From Laspinema palackyanum D2a (GTDB taxonomy: Bacteria > Cyanobacteriota > Cyanobacteriia > Cyanobacteriales > Laspinemataceae): a DNA stretch of 64,000 nt. A program made the translations under genes and the position numbers. Every line of letters begins with the position of its first letter. Positions within the stretch are counted from its first letter, which is position 1. The stretch spans positions 113,130 to 177,129 of the forward strand of contig JAMXFF010000007.1 in the NCBI GenBank assembly GCA_025370845.1. The letters are read 5' to 3'. Shown piece by piece: positions 26,155 through 35,070 of the stretch. The notes under the pieces are model-generated. The model worked only from the letters and a program-made list of their open reading frames with translations, did not search any database and was not told the DNA's origin.

Positions 26155-26532
26155 CTTACAACAGTAGGGTTTTTACGTTTCCGGTCCCCTCCCCTTGCCA
26201 AGGGGAGGGTTAGGGTGGGGTCCTCTTCGATAGTAGGTTTTTTACGTTTCCGGTCCCCTCCCCTTGCCAAGGGGAGGGTTAGGGTGGGGTCCTCTTCGAT
26301 GCGCGATTCCCTACTGAATAGCTCCGCCACCGATGCACACTCTTGACGGTTTAAGCGCCTGTATGAAGCCGGTGCCAACGTTTTTCTTCATGAGGCGCGA
26401 TCGCATGAACTCACCACTCCACTCATTCCTGTTGAGGTGCGATCGCCCAAGAAGAACCCCACCCTAACCCTCCCCTTGCCAAGGGGAGGGGACAAGAGGT
26501 ACAGTTAAACGTAAAAACCCTACTGTTGTAAG
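26155..26532. mobile_element. MITE: 378 bp with 25-bp terminal inverted repeats and 11-bp target duplication
   Basis: The ends are perfect 25-bp inverted repeats, beginning CTTACAACAGTAGGG and ending CCCTACTGTTGTAAG. On both sides lies AGTTACAGAGG (26144-26154 and 26533-26543), a target-site duplication. Inside are three GGGGAGG hairpin units. The left one is tandemly duplicated with a 69-bp period (26163 and 26232), and one inverted unit is on the right. It codes for no transposase, so it would have to be moved in trans. It inserted four bases after the permease stop. It is related to 6080-6377. Confidence 0.88.
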
Positions 26533-26550
26533 AGTTACAGAGGGGGTGAA

Positions 26551-27705
26551 TCATCGGAGGCGATCGCCCCCAGAAATCCCAGTTTCTGCCGGTAACGCTT
26601 GCGGGGGTTTCTGACTGAGGATATTGTTGAAGAAACTCCCAGTTTGCGGGGGTAGAGTAGGGTCGATCGCAATTTCTACAATACTTTTAATCACCCCAGT
26701 CAGAGGAATTGCCAAGATTATCCCTAAAAATCCCCCAACTTTTGCGCCTAACAGCAGGGAGGTAAAAATAATTACCGGGGATAATCCGGTGAGACTGCCC
26801 ATAATCCGAGGTGCCATAATATTATCCTTGACCTGTTGCAAGGCGATCGCCACGGCTAAAACTTGCAGGGCCAACCACCAATCAATAAAGGCCACAATCA
26901 GGCACACTGCCCCAATTCCCAGGGTCGCCCCTACAAAGGGAATAATTTCCATGATGCCGATAAATACGGCAAATAAGAGGAAAAACGGCACCCGTAATGC
27001 CCAAAATGCTGGAGTTAGGGTTACTGCCATAAATAAACCTAGCAGCAATTGTCCTGAGACAAATTTTTGAAGATTTCGCTGCAACGATGAGGTGAGTTGC
27101 TCTCGAATATTCGGGGCGAAAATCCAGGTGAGGGTCCGCCACAAACGGTCCCCATCCACGAGCATATAAAACGAGATGACCAGAATCAGGACGCCATCTA
27201 AGAACCAGCTTACGGTTCCCAAAACTAATCCAAACCCTCGGGAGGCGATCGCCTGCACCTGTCCCTGCATCCGTTCCCCGATCTGTTGTTCCACCAACCC
27301 CACATCAAAGGGCAAATTGCGTTGCTCACTCCAAGTTTGAAATCCTGCGAGTTGGTCCTGTGCCGACTTGACCAAGTTAGGAAAATTTTCAATTAATTGC
27401 CGACCCTGATTAAACACAGGGGGCACCACCGTCAACCCCACCACCAGCACGAGTAAACCCGCCAGCAAATAGACCCCAACCGCTGCAATCCCACGGGGTA
27501 GAAAGTTTTGCAATCGACTCACGGCATAGTTGAGCAAAAAGGCAATCAACCCAGCCGTAATCAGAATCCCGATTGCTTCCCCGACATAACTCAGTGCACT
27601 CAGGGTAGCCCAACCCACCGCTAACATGAGCAGCCAAGTCAGTAAAAACTGTTGGAACGGTGAAAAGACTTGTTTCATCAATCGATAGGGGCTTTCACTA
27701 GACAT
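26551..27705 (-). CDS. PerM/AI-2E-family transporter
   Basis: This polytopic inner-membrane protein has 384 residues with about eight transmembrane helices. The first pair lies at FLLTWLLMLAVGWATLSAL and AIGILITAGLIAFLLNYAV. A soluble helical segment (about 95-160) is followed by a C-terminal bundle with EIIPFVGATLGIGAV, QQVKDNIMAPRIMGSLTGLS and LGIILAIPLTGVIKSIVEI, which are characteristic of the family. Members export autoinducer-2 or other small molecules or act in Na+/H+ exchange; the substrate is unknown here. It is transcribed away from the HD-domain gene region on the same strand. Confidence 0.92.
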   Translation of the reverse strand: MSSESPYRLMKQVFSPFQQFLLTWLLMLAVGWATLSALSYVGEAIGILITAGLIAFLLNYAVSRLQNFLPRGIAAVGVYLLAGLLVLVVGLTVVPPVFNQGRQLIENFPNLVKSAQDQLAGFQTWSEQRNLPFDVGLVEQQIGERMQGQVQAIASRGFGLVLGTVSWFLDGVLILVISFYMLVDGDRLWRTLTWIFAPNIREQLTSSLQRNLQKFVSGQLLLGLFMAVTLTPAFWALRVPFFLLFAVFIGIMEIIPFVGATLGIGAVCLIVAFIDWWLALQVLAVAIALQQVKDNIMAPRIMGSLTGLSPVIIFTSLLLGAKVGGFLGIILAIPLTGVIKSIVEIAIDPTLPPQTGSFFNNILSQKPPQALPAETGISGGDRLR

Positions 27706-27791
27706 CTTGCCTCATTATTTTAAGGGGATGAGGCGAAACCTCGTGGAGAATCCACCTCATTCCATCGCGCGATCGCCCCCTTATCCAAGCT

Positions 27792-27829
27792 CAACCCCTC
27801 GGCAACTGCAATGCTTGTCCGAGGGGTTG
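27792..27829. repeat. 11-bp hairpin between two minus-strand genes
   Basis: CAACCCCTCGG and CCGAGGGGTTG pair perfectly around a 16-base loop, 29 bases past the HD gene stop. The T run (TTTTG) is on the plus-strand side. As a minus-strand terminator it would lack a T tail. Confidence 0.55.
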
Positions 27830-27857
27830 TTTTGTCCCAATTTCCCCTAATTAACCT

Positions 27858-28703
27858 TTACTCTGGCTGCTCTTGGGCACTCTCATGTTCGACCACAAAA
27901 ACATTAGAGTAGAGATTGGCAACCACCTGTTTTCCTTGCTGGGTGAGCGTCAGATATTCTAAAGCATCTTTGACGTAGGGAAAAACCCCATTCCAATAAA
28001 ACTTGGGATAGTTCTTCCGTAAATCTCCAGGATGCTTATAGCCAAGCACTGCATTGGTGCCAGTTTCTTCAAATTCATAGAACAAAGCGCCGATTTTCTT
28101 CAAATAGCGCGGATCGCTCAATTGCCCGATTAAATCTGCCGCCCGCACCATCCCGGGATAGTTAATCGTATCTTGATGATCCTCGGCTTTCGGGACGGGA
28201 AACCGGGTGAGTTCGATATTGTACTTGATTTCTTCGGCATCAATCAGTTTATGACCGCCAAAGCGTTCGTCAATAAAGAGTTTGGCGCGATCGACGTGAT
28301 ACGGCGTCAGTCCCGCATCGCTGGACCCCGGTTTGAGCTGAATCATTTCCCCATTTTGTCCCGTGGCATACCATCCATTGTTGTCCTGTCGGCACACGCC
28401 CTTGACATAGCCAATATCATGACAGACCAGGGAGATAATGAAATGAAGCCACCCTTCACAAGACACACCCCCTTCCCGGATGTGCTTGCCTCTCATGATC
28501 TCCTGCCCCACCAAGGTCACTAAAATGGTGTGTTCGACATTGTGGTACAGGGCGTCACTGTTGGCAATATTTTCGAGCGCCATGCTCCCCGCCCAGGCAA
28601 TAATATCCTCGTAGTCCGGTTTATATCCTCCGTAGGTTCGGTGGTAGCCTTCCCTCAGCTTTTGCACAAAGTTGTCGATCAGTATTTCAGTGGTATTGAG
28701 CAT
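27858..28703 (-). CDS. HD-domain metal-dependent phosphohydrolase
   Basis: The protein has 281 residues. HD-superfamily ligands are visible: H54 and H58 in YHNVEHT, the H95-D96 pair in CHDIGYVKG and a later aspartate in VRAADLIGQLSD. These support binding of one or two metals and phosphohydrolase activity, probably on a nucleotide. It differs from HD-GYP and RelA/SpoT proteins. No membrane segment is present. It is a single-gene unit, and its substrate cannot be deduced. Confidence 0.85.
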   Translation of the reverse strand: MLNTTEILIDNFVQKLREGYHRTYGGYKPDYEDIIAWAGSMALENIANSDALYHNVEHTILVTLVGQEIMRGKHIREGGVSCEGWLHFIISLVCHDIGYVKGVCRQDNNGWYATGQNGEMIQLKPGSSDAGLTPYHVDRAKLFIDERFGGHKLIDAEEIKYNIELTRFPVPKAEDHQDTINYPGMVRAADLIGQLSDPRYLKKIGALFYEFEETGTNAVLGYKHPGDLRKNYPKFYWNGVFPYVKDALEYLTLTQQGKQVVANLYSNVFVVEHESAQEQPE

Positions 28704-29237
28704 AGTTGGTACTCGCGCTTTGCAGAGTTCTATTTTCCCGGGTTTGCAGGAGTTACAGATGGTTCTTCTTTTTATTTACCCCATCTTTATCTATCTTGTC
28801 ATCAAACGTTACCTGGGTTTTGGCCGTGTGTTGAGTTCCAGGCATCTGACTCGGCCCAATCTCGGCCCGGGAGGATTGGGATCCACTCTGGCTGAAATGA
28901 GGCTTCTCTCAATCCCTTTGTGCCCTAGGTTTTTCGGCCCGGTTCCAAGTAGGTCTATGATTGAAGGTCCAACGGATGATCATCCGACCCCGGGGTTTAA
29001 ATCTCTAACCTCCTTATCATGGGTTGAATACGAAATTGCTTCTGAATTCTGCCCGGTTTTACTCTATTTAAAATTACGGATAGATAATCTGCAATAGGGT
29101 GGGAAAGAAAATAGAGAGTTGGCGTCAAAATGACTTCCCTAAAGAGAACAAATTCTATTAAAATTTAAGAAACGAAACAAATTGCAATGTTTCTTTGCAA
29201 ACGCTTAAAATTATTACGCTAAAGACTTGGGGGGAAA
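28704..29237. other. Intergenic region, no convincing gene
   Basis: A perfect 14-bp palindrome CGGATGATCATCCG lies at 28973-28986. A plus-strand frame from ATG 28759 (MVLLFIYPIFIYLVIKRYLG) is open to 29097 and has a GGAG upstream, but its second half has no protein-like bias and I do not call it. Confidence 0.4.
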
Positions 29238-31103
29238 ATGAGGAAAGGGGCTTTCTCACAAGCGGAGACTGAGGACACAATGGAAAACCCAGATATTCAA
29301 GACTCACGGAGGCGGCCACAAGAGTTGGGTCTTAAATTGGAGACGGTAGAGGATTCGGAGGATTCAGAGGAGTCCGGCCCTGGCACAACTCGCCTTGCTA
29401 CCCCCCCAAGAACGAGCGACTGGAAAAAACTGATGGTGGGGATAGGGATTGGGGCGGCGATCGCCGTCGGTGGAATGCAGCTATTGAATAATAGACCCCA
29501 GGAGGAAACGGCGGCGAATTCTTCGGGAGTGGCGGCAGAAGCGCCCAATGCCCAACCCGTTGCGAATCAAACCGTCACCGTGGCGATCGCAGAAAGCGCC
29601 CGAGTAGAAAGGTCCTTAGACGCCACCGGGACCGTCCAAGCCTACGACCTTTTGCCCGTCCTGCCCCAAGCATCTGGCTTGCAAATTAAACAAGTCTTAG
29701 TGGATGAGGGAGATGTGGTGGAGGCAGGGCAGGTTTTGGCAATTCTCGATGATGCCGTAGAGCGATCGCAAATCACCGAAGCCGAAGCTCAAATCGACTC
29801 AGCCCGATCTACGGTAGCGGACCGACAAGCGGCGATCGCCATCGCCGAAGCTGCCGTCTCCCAAGCCCTCGCCACCCAATCGGAAGCCGAAGCCGCTGTT
29901 GCCACAGCCGAAGCCGCCAAAGCCGAAGTGGAAGCCGGGGCAGGACAGGTCACGGCGGGCATAGACGAAGCCCAATCCGAGGTGGACCAGGCAGTCGCTG
30001 CCAAAGCTGAAGCTGAAGCGGCACTCGAACAAACCCGCGCTAGTCTTGCCCAAGCCCAAGCCGAACTCGCCCAAGCGGAACGAGAACGCGATCGCTATCA
30101 ACAATTAGCCGAAGCCGGGGCCGTTTCCACCCAAGAACTGGAAACTCGCAGCACTGCGGCTGAAAACGCCCGAGAACGGGTGCGCGTGGCCGAAGCCAAT
30201 ATTAGAAGTGCCCAAGCCCGGATTACCAGCAGTGAGGCGAATATTGCCAGTATGAGGTCCCGAGTGGTCAGCGCCAACTCCAACAGAGAGATTGCCAACG
30301 CGCGGGTCAAAAGTGCTGAATCCAACGTTAGCAGCGCTCAAGCCCGACTGCAAAGCGCGATCGCCAATGTCCAGATCGCGCGATCGCAACTTGACAGCGC
30401 CCGCGCTAATGCCAACAGTTCCGCTGCCAGCCTCCGCAGTACCCAAGCCCGGGCGCAACAGGTAGAAACCCAACAAGAACGCACCGTAGTCCGCGCACCA
30501 AAAGCGGGGATTATCGCCGAAAGAGTGGCCCGAGTTGGGGATGTGACCAGTAATACGAAACAACTGTTTTCGATTATTGCCAATGGTCAACTCGAACTCC
30601 AAGTCAAAATTCCCGAAACTCAATTATCCCAGATTAAAATTGGTGCACCTGTTGAGGTAACCTCCGATGCGGATAGCCGGATTAAGGTAGCGGGGACTGT
30701 CCGAGAAATTGCTCCCTTGGTCGATGAAGAAAGCCGTCAGGCAACGGTTAAAGTCAGTTTGCCCTCGGATTCAATTTTGAGACCCGGGATGTTTTTAAGG
30801 GCTGGGATTACCACCAGTGCAGCTCAAGCGATTACGATTCCTGGGAAAGCCGTCTTGCCGCAAGCCAATGGTTCGGCGATCGTTTATCGATTAGTTGGGG
30901 AAGATATGGTGCAGGCACAGCCAGTAGAAATGGGTGAGGTGGCTTCCGGTTCCCCTTCGGACCTGAGTAGCACCCGAGTGGAAATTAAAAGTGGTCTATC
31001 CCTAGGCGATCGCGTGGTAGTGGAGGGTGCTGCGTATCTGAAAGATGGCGATCGGATTCGCATTGGTGAGGACTTCACTCCGACTCCCCAGGTTGAGCTT
31101 TAG
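29238..31103 (+). CDS. RND efflux periplasmic adaptor (membrane fusion protein)
   Basis: The adaptor joins an inner-membrane RND pump to an outer-membrane channel. It has 621 residues. A cytoplasmic acidic N-terminus (about 1-60) is followed by one membrane anchor (LMVGIGIGAAIAVGGMQLL, about 65-83). The biotinyl-lipoyl half motifs are QASGLQIKQVLVDEGDVVEA and TVVRAPKAGIIAERVARVGD. An unusually long alpha-hairpin lies between them, about 250 residues of Ala/Glu/Ser heptads (EAEAAVATAEAAKAEVEAGA). Beta-barrel and membrane-proximal domains finish the protein. The RND pump follows on the same strand, but 391 bases of repeats separate the two. ATG 29280 is an alternative start. Confidence 0.92.
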   Translation: MRKGAFSQAETEDTMENPDIQDSRRRPQELGLKLETVEDSEDSEESGPGTTRLATPPRTSDWKKLMVGIGIGAAIAVGGMQLLNNRPQEETAANSSGVAAEAPNAQPVANQTVTVAIAESARVERSLDATGTVQAYDLLPVLPQASGLQIKQVLVDEGDVVEAGQVLAILDDAVERSQITEAEAQIDSARSTVADRQAAIAIAEAAVSQALATQSEAEAAVATAEAAKAEVEAGAGQVTAGIDEAQSEVDQAVAAKAEAEAALEQTRASLAQAQAELAQAERERDRYQQLAEAGAVSTQELETRSTAAENARERVRVAEANIRSAQARITSSEANIASMRSRVVSANSNREIANARVKSAESNVSSAQARLQSAIANVQIARSQLDSARANANSSAASLRSTQARAQQVETQQERTVVRAPKAGIIAERVARVGDVTSNTKQLFSIIANGQLELQVKIPETQLSQIKIGAPVEVTSDADSRIKVAGTVREIAPLVDEESRQATVKVSLPSDSILRPGMFLRAGITTSAAQAITIPGKAVLPQANGSAIVYRLVGEDMVQAQPVEMGEVASGSPSDLSSTRVEIKSGLSLGDRVVVEGAAYLKDGDRIRIGEDFTPTPQVEL

Positions 31104-31250
31104 ATCGGTCATTTGTCATTTGTCCTGGGTTGATGGGGAGTGCTCGGGTTCATGTTCGTAGTAACGACTTCAGTCGTTATCCCCGGGACTGGGCACAGCC
31201 GAGTCATGCCCTAATTGCTCATGTTCGTAGTAACGACTTCAGTCGTGTCT

Positions 31251-31280
31251 GCGTGAAGAAGGCGATCGCCTTCTTCACGC
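31251..31280. repeat. Perfect 30-bp palindrome centred on a HIP1 octamer
   Basis: The two 15-base halves (first half GCGTGAAGAAGGCGA) are exact inverted complements, with GCGATCGC at the centre. It lies between the adaptor and the pump genes. Confidence 0.9.
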
Positions 31281-31338
31281 CCCCATATCAGGCTTAAACT
31301 CCAGTTGCCAAGCAGCCAGCGGGTCGAACCTGGGATTG

Positions 31339-31368
31339 CTCCTGTGATGGCACCAGCCATCACAGGAG
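31339..31368. repeat. 13-bp perfect hairpin
   Basis: CTCCTGTGATGGC and GCCATCACAGGAG pair around ACCA. No T run follows. It is one of several hairpins in the adaptor-pump spacer. Confidence 0.8.
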
Positions 31369-31494
31369 TGTAACGACTGAAGTCGTTACTACGAACATGA
31401 GCAATCTCCCCCATCCTCCCCATTCTCCCCATCCTCCCCATCCTCCCCATCCTCCCCATCTCCCCCATCCTTCAACTACACCCTGAATCCGCTC

Positions 31495-34400
31495 ATGTCT
31501 TTTCACATCTCCACTTGGTCTATCAAAAGCCCCGTTCCCACCTTAGTCATGTTTCTCATTTTGACAGTGGTGGGTTGGATGAGCTTTGGTCAGTTGGGTA
31601 TTGATGAAAATCCCAACATTGATATTCCCATCGTGAGTATTACCGTCACCCAAACCGGTGCAGGACCGACGGAACTCGAAACCCAGGTGACCCGAAAGGT
31701 TGAAGATGCGGTTGCGGGGTTAGGGAATATTGATGAACTGAACTCCACCGTCACCGATGGGATATCCACAACCATCATTAACTTCATCTTGGGAACCGAT
31801 AGCGATCGCGCCACCAACGATGTTAGAAATGCCATCTCCCAAATTCGCCAAGACTTACCCGCAGATATTAACGACCCGATCGTGAGCCGCCTCGACTTTG
31901 CCGGGGGACCCATTCTCACCTACGCCCTGCGGTCCGATCGCCGCAATGTGGAAGAATTAAGCGATTTAGTCGATCGCCCCATTGCGCGCGCTATCCTTGC
32001 CGTTCCCGGAGTGGCTCAAATCAATCGAATTGGGGGCGTGGACCGCGAAATCCTCATCGAACTCGACCCCGTTCGCATCAAAGCTTTGGGGATTACCGCC
32101 ACCCAAATCAATGACCAAATTCGCAGTTTAAATATCAACCTTCCCGGGGGTCGTTCCCAAGTCGGCGGCAGTGAAAACACCATTCGCACCCTCGGTTCAG
32201 CTCAAACCGTCGAAGCGTTGCGACAAAACCGCATTGTTCTCCCTTCCGGGGAAGCGGTTCCCCTAGAAAGTGTCGCTAACGTCATTGATGGATTCGCCGA
32301 ACCCCAACAAAGCGCCCGATTTTTGTCTGGACAAGAGAGTGCCAGTTCCCAACCCGCAGCCACCAACTCAGGAGAAATTGCCACCCCCGTGGTTGCCTTT
32401 TCCGTGTTGCGGAGTACCGGCAGTACCCTGGTTACCGTCGAGGAAGGAGTCCGCCAAAGCATTGAGGAACTGCAAAAAACCCTACCGGATGATATCGAGT
32501 TTGAACTGATTTTTACCCGCGCTAATGAGATTCGTGAGTCCTACCAAGCCTCAATTGATGCCTTGGTGATGGGCTGTTTGCTAACCGTTGGTGTGGTGGG
32601 TTTATTCTTATGGGATTGGCGGGCCACGTTGATTACTGCGGCTGCGTTACCCCTGTCTATTATTCCCACCTTTATGGTTATGGGGATGCTGGATTACACC
32701 CTGAATGGAATGACGTTGCTGGCACTATCTCTGGCAGTGGGAAATTTAGTCGATGATGCAATCTGTATGATTGAAAATATCGACCAACATTTAAAAATGG
32801 GGAAAAAACCCTATCAAGCTGCAATGGATGCGGCTCAAGAAATTGGGTTGGCGGTGTTAGCAACCACTGCAACCATTGTGGCGGTCTTTTTGCCCGTGGC
32901 ATTTATGGGAGGAATTCCCGGTCAGTTTTTCCAACCCTTTGGGGTGACGGTTTCGGTTTCCACTATGTTCTCAACCTTGGTGGCTACCACAATAACGCCG
33001 ATGTTAAGCGCCTATTTGCTCAAAGATAAGCACTCTTCAAGCCAAAAACGCAGAAGTAAGAAACATCCAATGGGAATGGCATCAGAGGAAATGCCCAACT
33101 CCCCCCGTCGAAAAATTACACCCTATCGCACCGCTCTCACTTGGGCACTAAAGCATCGGGTGATTACGTTGATAATGGCGTTTGCTTTCTTTATCGGCAG
33201 TTTGCAGTTAGTGCCGTATATTCCCACAGGCTTGTTTAATAGTGGGGATACGGGGTTGAGTACGGTAAATGTAGAACTTCCTCCCGGTTCTACTCTGCGG
33301 GAGACCGATCGCACAGCCCAGCGCACAATTGCCCTGTTACAAGAACATCCTGCGGTGGCAAGTGTTTTAGCAACCGTGGGCAGTGGTGGTGCATCCCGCG
33401 ACTTGAATACAGCAACATTGTATGTCAATTTGTTGCCTAAGGAGGAACGAGAGGTTTCTCAACAAGTTTTTGAGAAACAAATGCGCGAAGAATTTACGAA
33501 AGTTCCTGGTGCAAGGATTAGTTTCCAGTCTGCTGGTGCGGGGGGAAGTAACAAGGATTTATCAATCGTGCTAAAAAGTGAGAATCCGGCTGCTTTGCAA
33601 GAGGCGGCGGATAGGTTAGAACGAGAAATGCGTGAGCTCCCGGGATTGGTAGAGGTGTCCTCCAGTGCATCGGTGGTGAAACCGGAGATTTTGATTAAAC
33701 CGGACCCCCAACGGGCAGCGGATTTGGGGGTATCCGTCCAGGCGATCGCCCGGACTGCATCCCTGGCAACCCTGGGGGATAATGAGGCAAATTTGGCGAA
33801 ATTTGACCTCAGCGATCGCCAAATTCCCATCCGAGTCTGGTTATCGGAAAGCTATCGCAATGACCTCAAGGCGATCGGTAATCTGGAAATTCCCAGTCAA
33901 TCCGGGCGCTTAGTTCCCTTATCGGCGGTTGCTGATATCGTTCTTGGTAGTGGTCCCGCCCAAATTGATCGCTTCGATCGCGCCCGTCAAGTCTCCATTG
34001 AAGCCAATTTACAAGGGGTTTCCCTTGGCGATGCTCTCGCACAAGTGGAAGCGCTACCCGGGATGACACTCCCTCCCGGGGTTGAACAACAATCCTCGGG
34101 AGATGCCAAAATTATGCAAGAAATTTTCGGGCGATTCATAGGGGCATTAGGACTAGCGGTCCTCTCGATTTTTGCAATTTTAGTGCTGTTGTATAACAAT
34201 TTTTTACATCCTGTCACGATTATGGCTGCCCTCCCCCTCTCGATTGGGGGTGCACTTCTCGGACTGATGGTGACCCAAAAAGAATTAGGACTCTTTGCCC
34301 TAATTGGGATTGTCATGCTGATGGGATTAGTCACCAAAAACGCCATCCTCTTAGTCGATTGTACCCTCGCCAACCAACAAAATGGAATGCGACAAGTTCC

Positions 34401-34716
34401 CGCAATTATAGAAGCGGGAGTGTCTCGATTACGCCCAATTTTCATGACTGCCCTTTCCACCATCGCCGGAATGATGCCGATCGCCCTAGAAATTGGTGCA
34501 GGCGGCGAAGTCCGTTCTCCAATGGCGATCGCGGTCATTGGCGGATTTTCCACTTCTACCCTCTTAACTTTAATCGTCGTCCCCGTCTTATTTACCTACG
34601 TTGATGGATTCCAAAGTTTCCTCAAAAACCTCATGAACGGCAAATCTCGTCACCGTCGCAAGTTAAAAGCCCTCCAAGGCAAAAAGGATAAAATCAAGGT
34701 TCTCGGCTTAAAATAA
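31495..34716 (+). CDS. RND-family efflux pump (AcrB/MexB-like)
   Basis: The protein is the proton-driven inner-membrane pump of a tripartite exporter, with 1073 residues, full length. Transmembrane helix 1 is VPTLVMFLILTVVGWMSFGQ. Two large periplasmic loops follow TM1 and TM7, the first with LDPVRIKALGITATQI. The proton-relay aspartates are present in GNLVDDAICMIENI of TM4, followed by PVAFMGGIPGQFF. Repeat-half signatures include ALIGIVMLMGLVTKNAILLV. A basic cytoplasmic tail closes the protein. It pairs with the adaptor upstream; the outer-membrane TolC partner is not in the window. The substrate is not predictable. Confidence 0.95.
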   Translation: MSFHISTWSIKSPVPTLVMFLILTVVGWMSFGQLGIDENPNIDIPIVSITVTQTGAGPTELETQVTRKVEDAVAGLGNIDELNSTVTDGISTTIINFILGTDSDRATNDVRNAISQIRQDLPADINDPIVSRLDFAGGPILTYALRSDRRNVEELSDLVDRPIARAILAVPGVAQINRIGGVDREILIELDPVRIKALGITATQINDQIRSLNINLPGGRSQVGGSENTIRTLGSAQTVEALRQNRIVLPSGEAVPLESVANVIDGFAEPQQSARFLSGQESASSQPAATNSGEIATPVVAFSVLRSTGSTLVTVEEGVRQSIEELQKTLPDDIEFELIFTRANEIRESYQASIDALVMGCLLTVGVVGLFLWDWRATLITAAALPLSIIPTFMVMGMLDYTLNGMTLLALSLAVGNLVDDAICMIENIDQHLKMGKKPYQAAMDAAQEIGLAVLATTATIVAVFLPVAFMGGIPGQFFQPFGVTVSVSTMFSTLVATTITPMLSAYLLKDKHSSSQKRRSKKHPMGMASEEMPNSPRRKITPYRTALTWALKHRVITLIMAFAFFIGSLQLVPYIPTGLFNSGDTGLSTVNVELPPGSTLRETDRTAQRTIALLQEHPAVASVLATVGSGGASRDLNTATLYVNLLPKEEREVSQQVFEKQMREEFTKVPGARISFQSAGAGGSNKDLSIVLKSENPAALQEAADRLEREMRELPGLVEVSSSASVVKPEILIKPDPQRAADLGVSVQAIARTASLATLGDNEANLAKFDLSDRQIPIRVWLSESYRNDLKAIGNLEIPSQSGRLVPLSAVADIVLGSGPAQIDRFDRARQVSIEANLQGVSLGDALAQVEALPGMTLPPGVEQQSSGDAKIMQEIFGRFIGALGLAVLSIFAILVLLYNNFLHPVTIMAALPLSIGGALLGLMVTQKELGLFALIGIVMLMGLVTKNAILLVDCTLANQQNGMRQVPAIIEAGVSRLRPIFMTALSTIAGMMPIALEIGAGGEVRSPMAIAVIGGFSTSTLLTLIVVPVLFTYVDGFQSFLKNLMNGKSRHRRKLKALQGKKDKIKVLGLK

Positions 34717-34776
34717 CAGCCTATTCAGGACAAGTGGCAACACCCGACGGGGGTTGTAACCTTAAATCGGTTGAAA

Positions 34777-34935
34777 CTGAGATCTTGCACCATTCTCAAC
34801 ACCGGCGGGGGTTTAAACGATTGGCGGCCTCATAGCTAAAGTCGGTTAAAAACCGACTGCAAGTCTTATCCCGTGGTGTTTTCAGTCGGTTTCAACCGAC
34901 TTTAGCTGTTAGGCGGGGGTTTTAACCCCCGCCGG
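34777..34935. repeat. Dispersed palindromic repeat, copy B (inverted relative to copy A)
   Basis: The reverse complement matches 23763-23999 across about 160 bases, apart from a block present only in copy A. It contains AGTCGGTTTCAACCGACT and the GGCGGGGGTTTTAACCCCC stem. A short related segment (ACCCGACGGGGGTTGTAACC) precedes it. Confidence 0.85.
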
Positions 34936-34943
34936 GTATTGCC

Positions 34944-34993
34944 ACTTTCCCAAACTTTCCCAAACTTTCCCAAACTTTCCCGAACTTTCCCGA
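34944..34993. repeat. Five tandem 10-bp repeats ahead of anmK
   Basis: The units read ACTTTCCCAA three times and then ACTTTCCCGA twice. They lie about 80 bases before the anmK start and end next to a GATCGC core. Confidence 0.9.
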
Positions 34994-35070
34994 TCGCATT
35001 CCCAAAGAATCTCTCTAAGCACGATCGCATTAGTTGTAAAATCAACACCATTGGCAAACTCAGCGAACTC

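Larger units (their letters stand above)
31104..31494. repeat. Repeat cluster between adaptor and RND pump
   Basis: Two plus copies (about 31154 and 31220) and one inverted copy (31371-31398) of the GTTCGTAGTAACGACTTCAG repeat lie here, able to form a long-range hairpin. A tandem array of 9-bp CATCCTCCC units (about 31406-31470) ends just before the pump gene. Copies of TCATTTGTC are near 31110. Two palindromes are listed separately. No gene is present. Confidence 0.85.

Noticed and set aside
28759..29097. Plus-strand protein gene beginning MVLLFIYPIFIYLVIKRYLG
   Set aside because: It has a ribosome-binding-like GGAG and one hydrophobic helix, but the rest has random-like composition, proline/serine runs and no family likeness.
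29789..30623. Several long minus-strand frames opposite the RND adaptor
   Set aside because: They are by-products of the Ala/Glu-rich heptads of the coiled coil; none has a ribosome-binding site.
31211..31468. Minus-strand frame MGEMGRMGRMGRMGR
   Set aside because: It is a translation of the CATCCTCCC tandem repeat.
34939..35070. N-terminal extension of AnmK
   Set aside because: The 44 added residues are encoded by 10-bp tandem repeats and the known family begins at [12 protein letters not shown].
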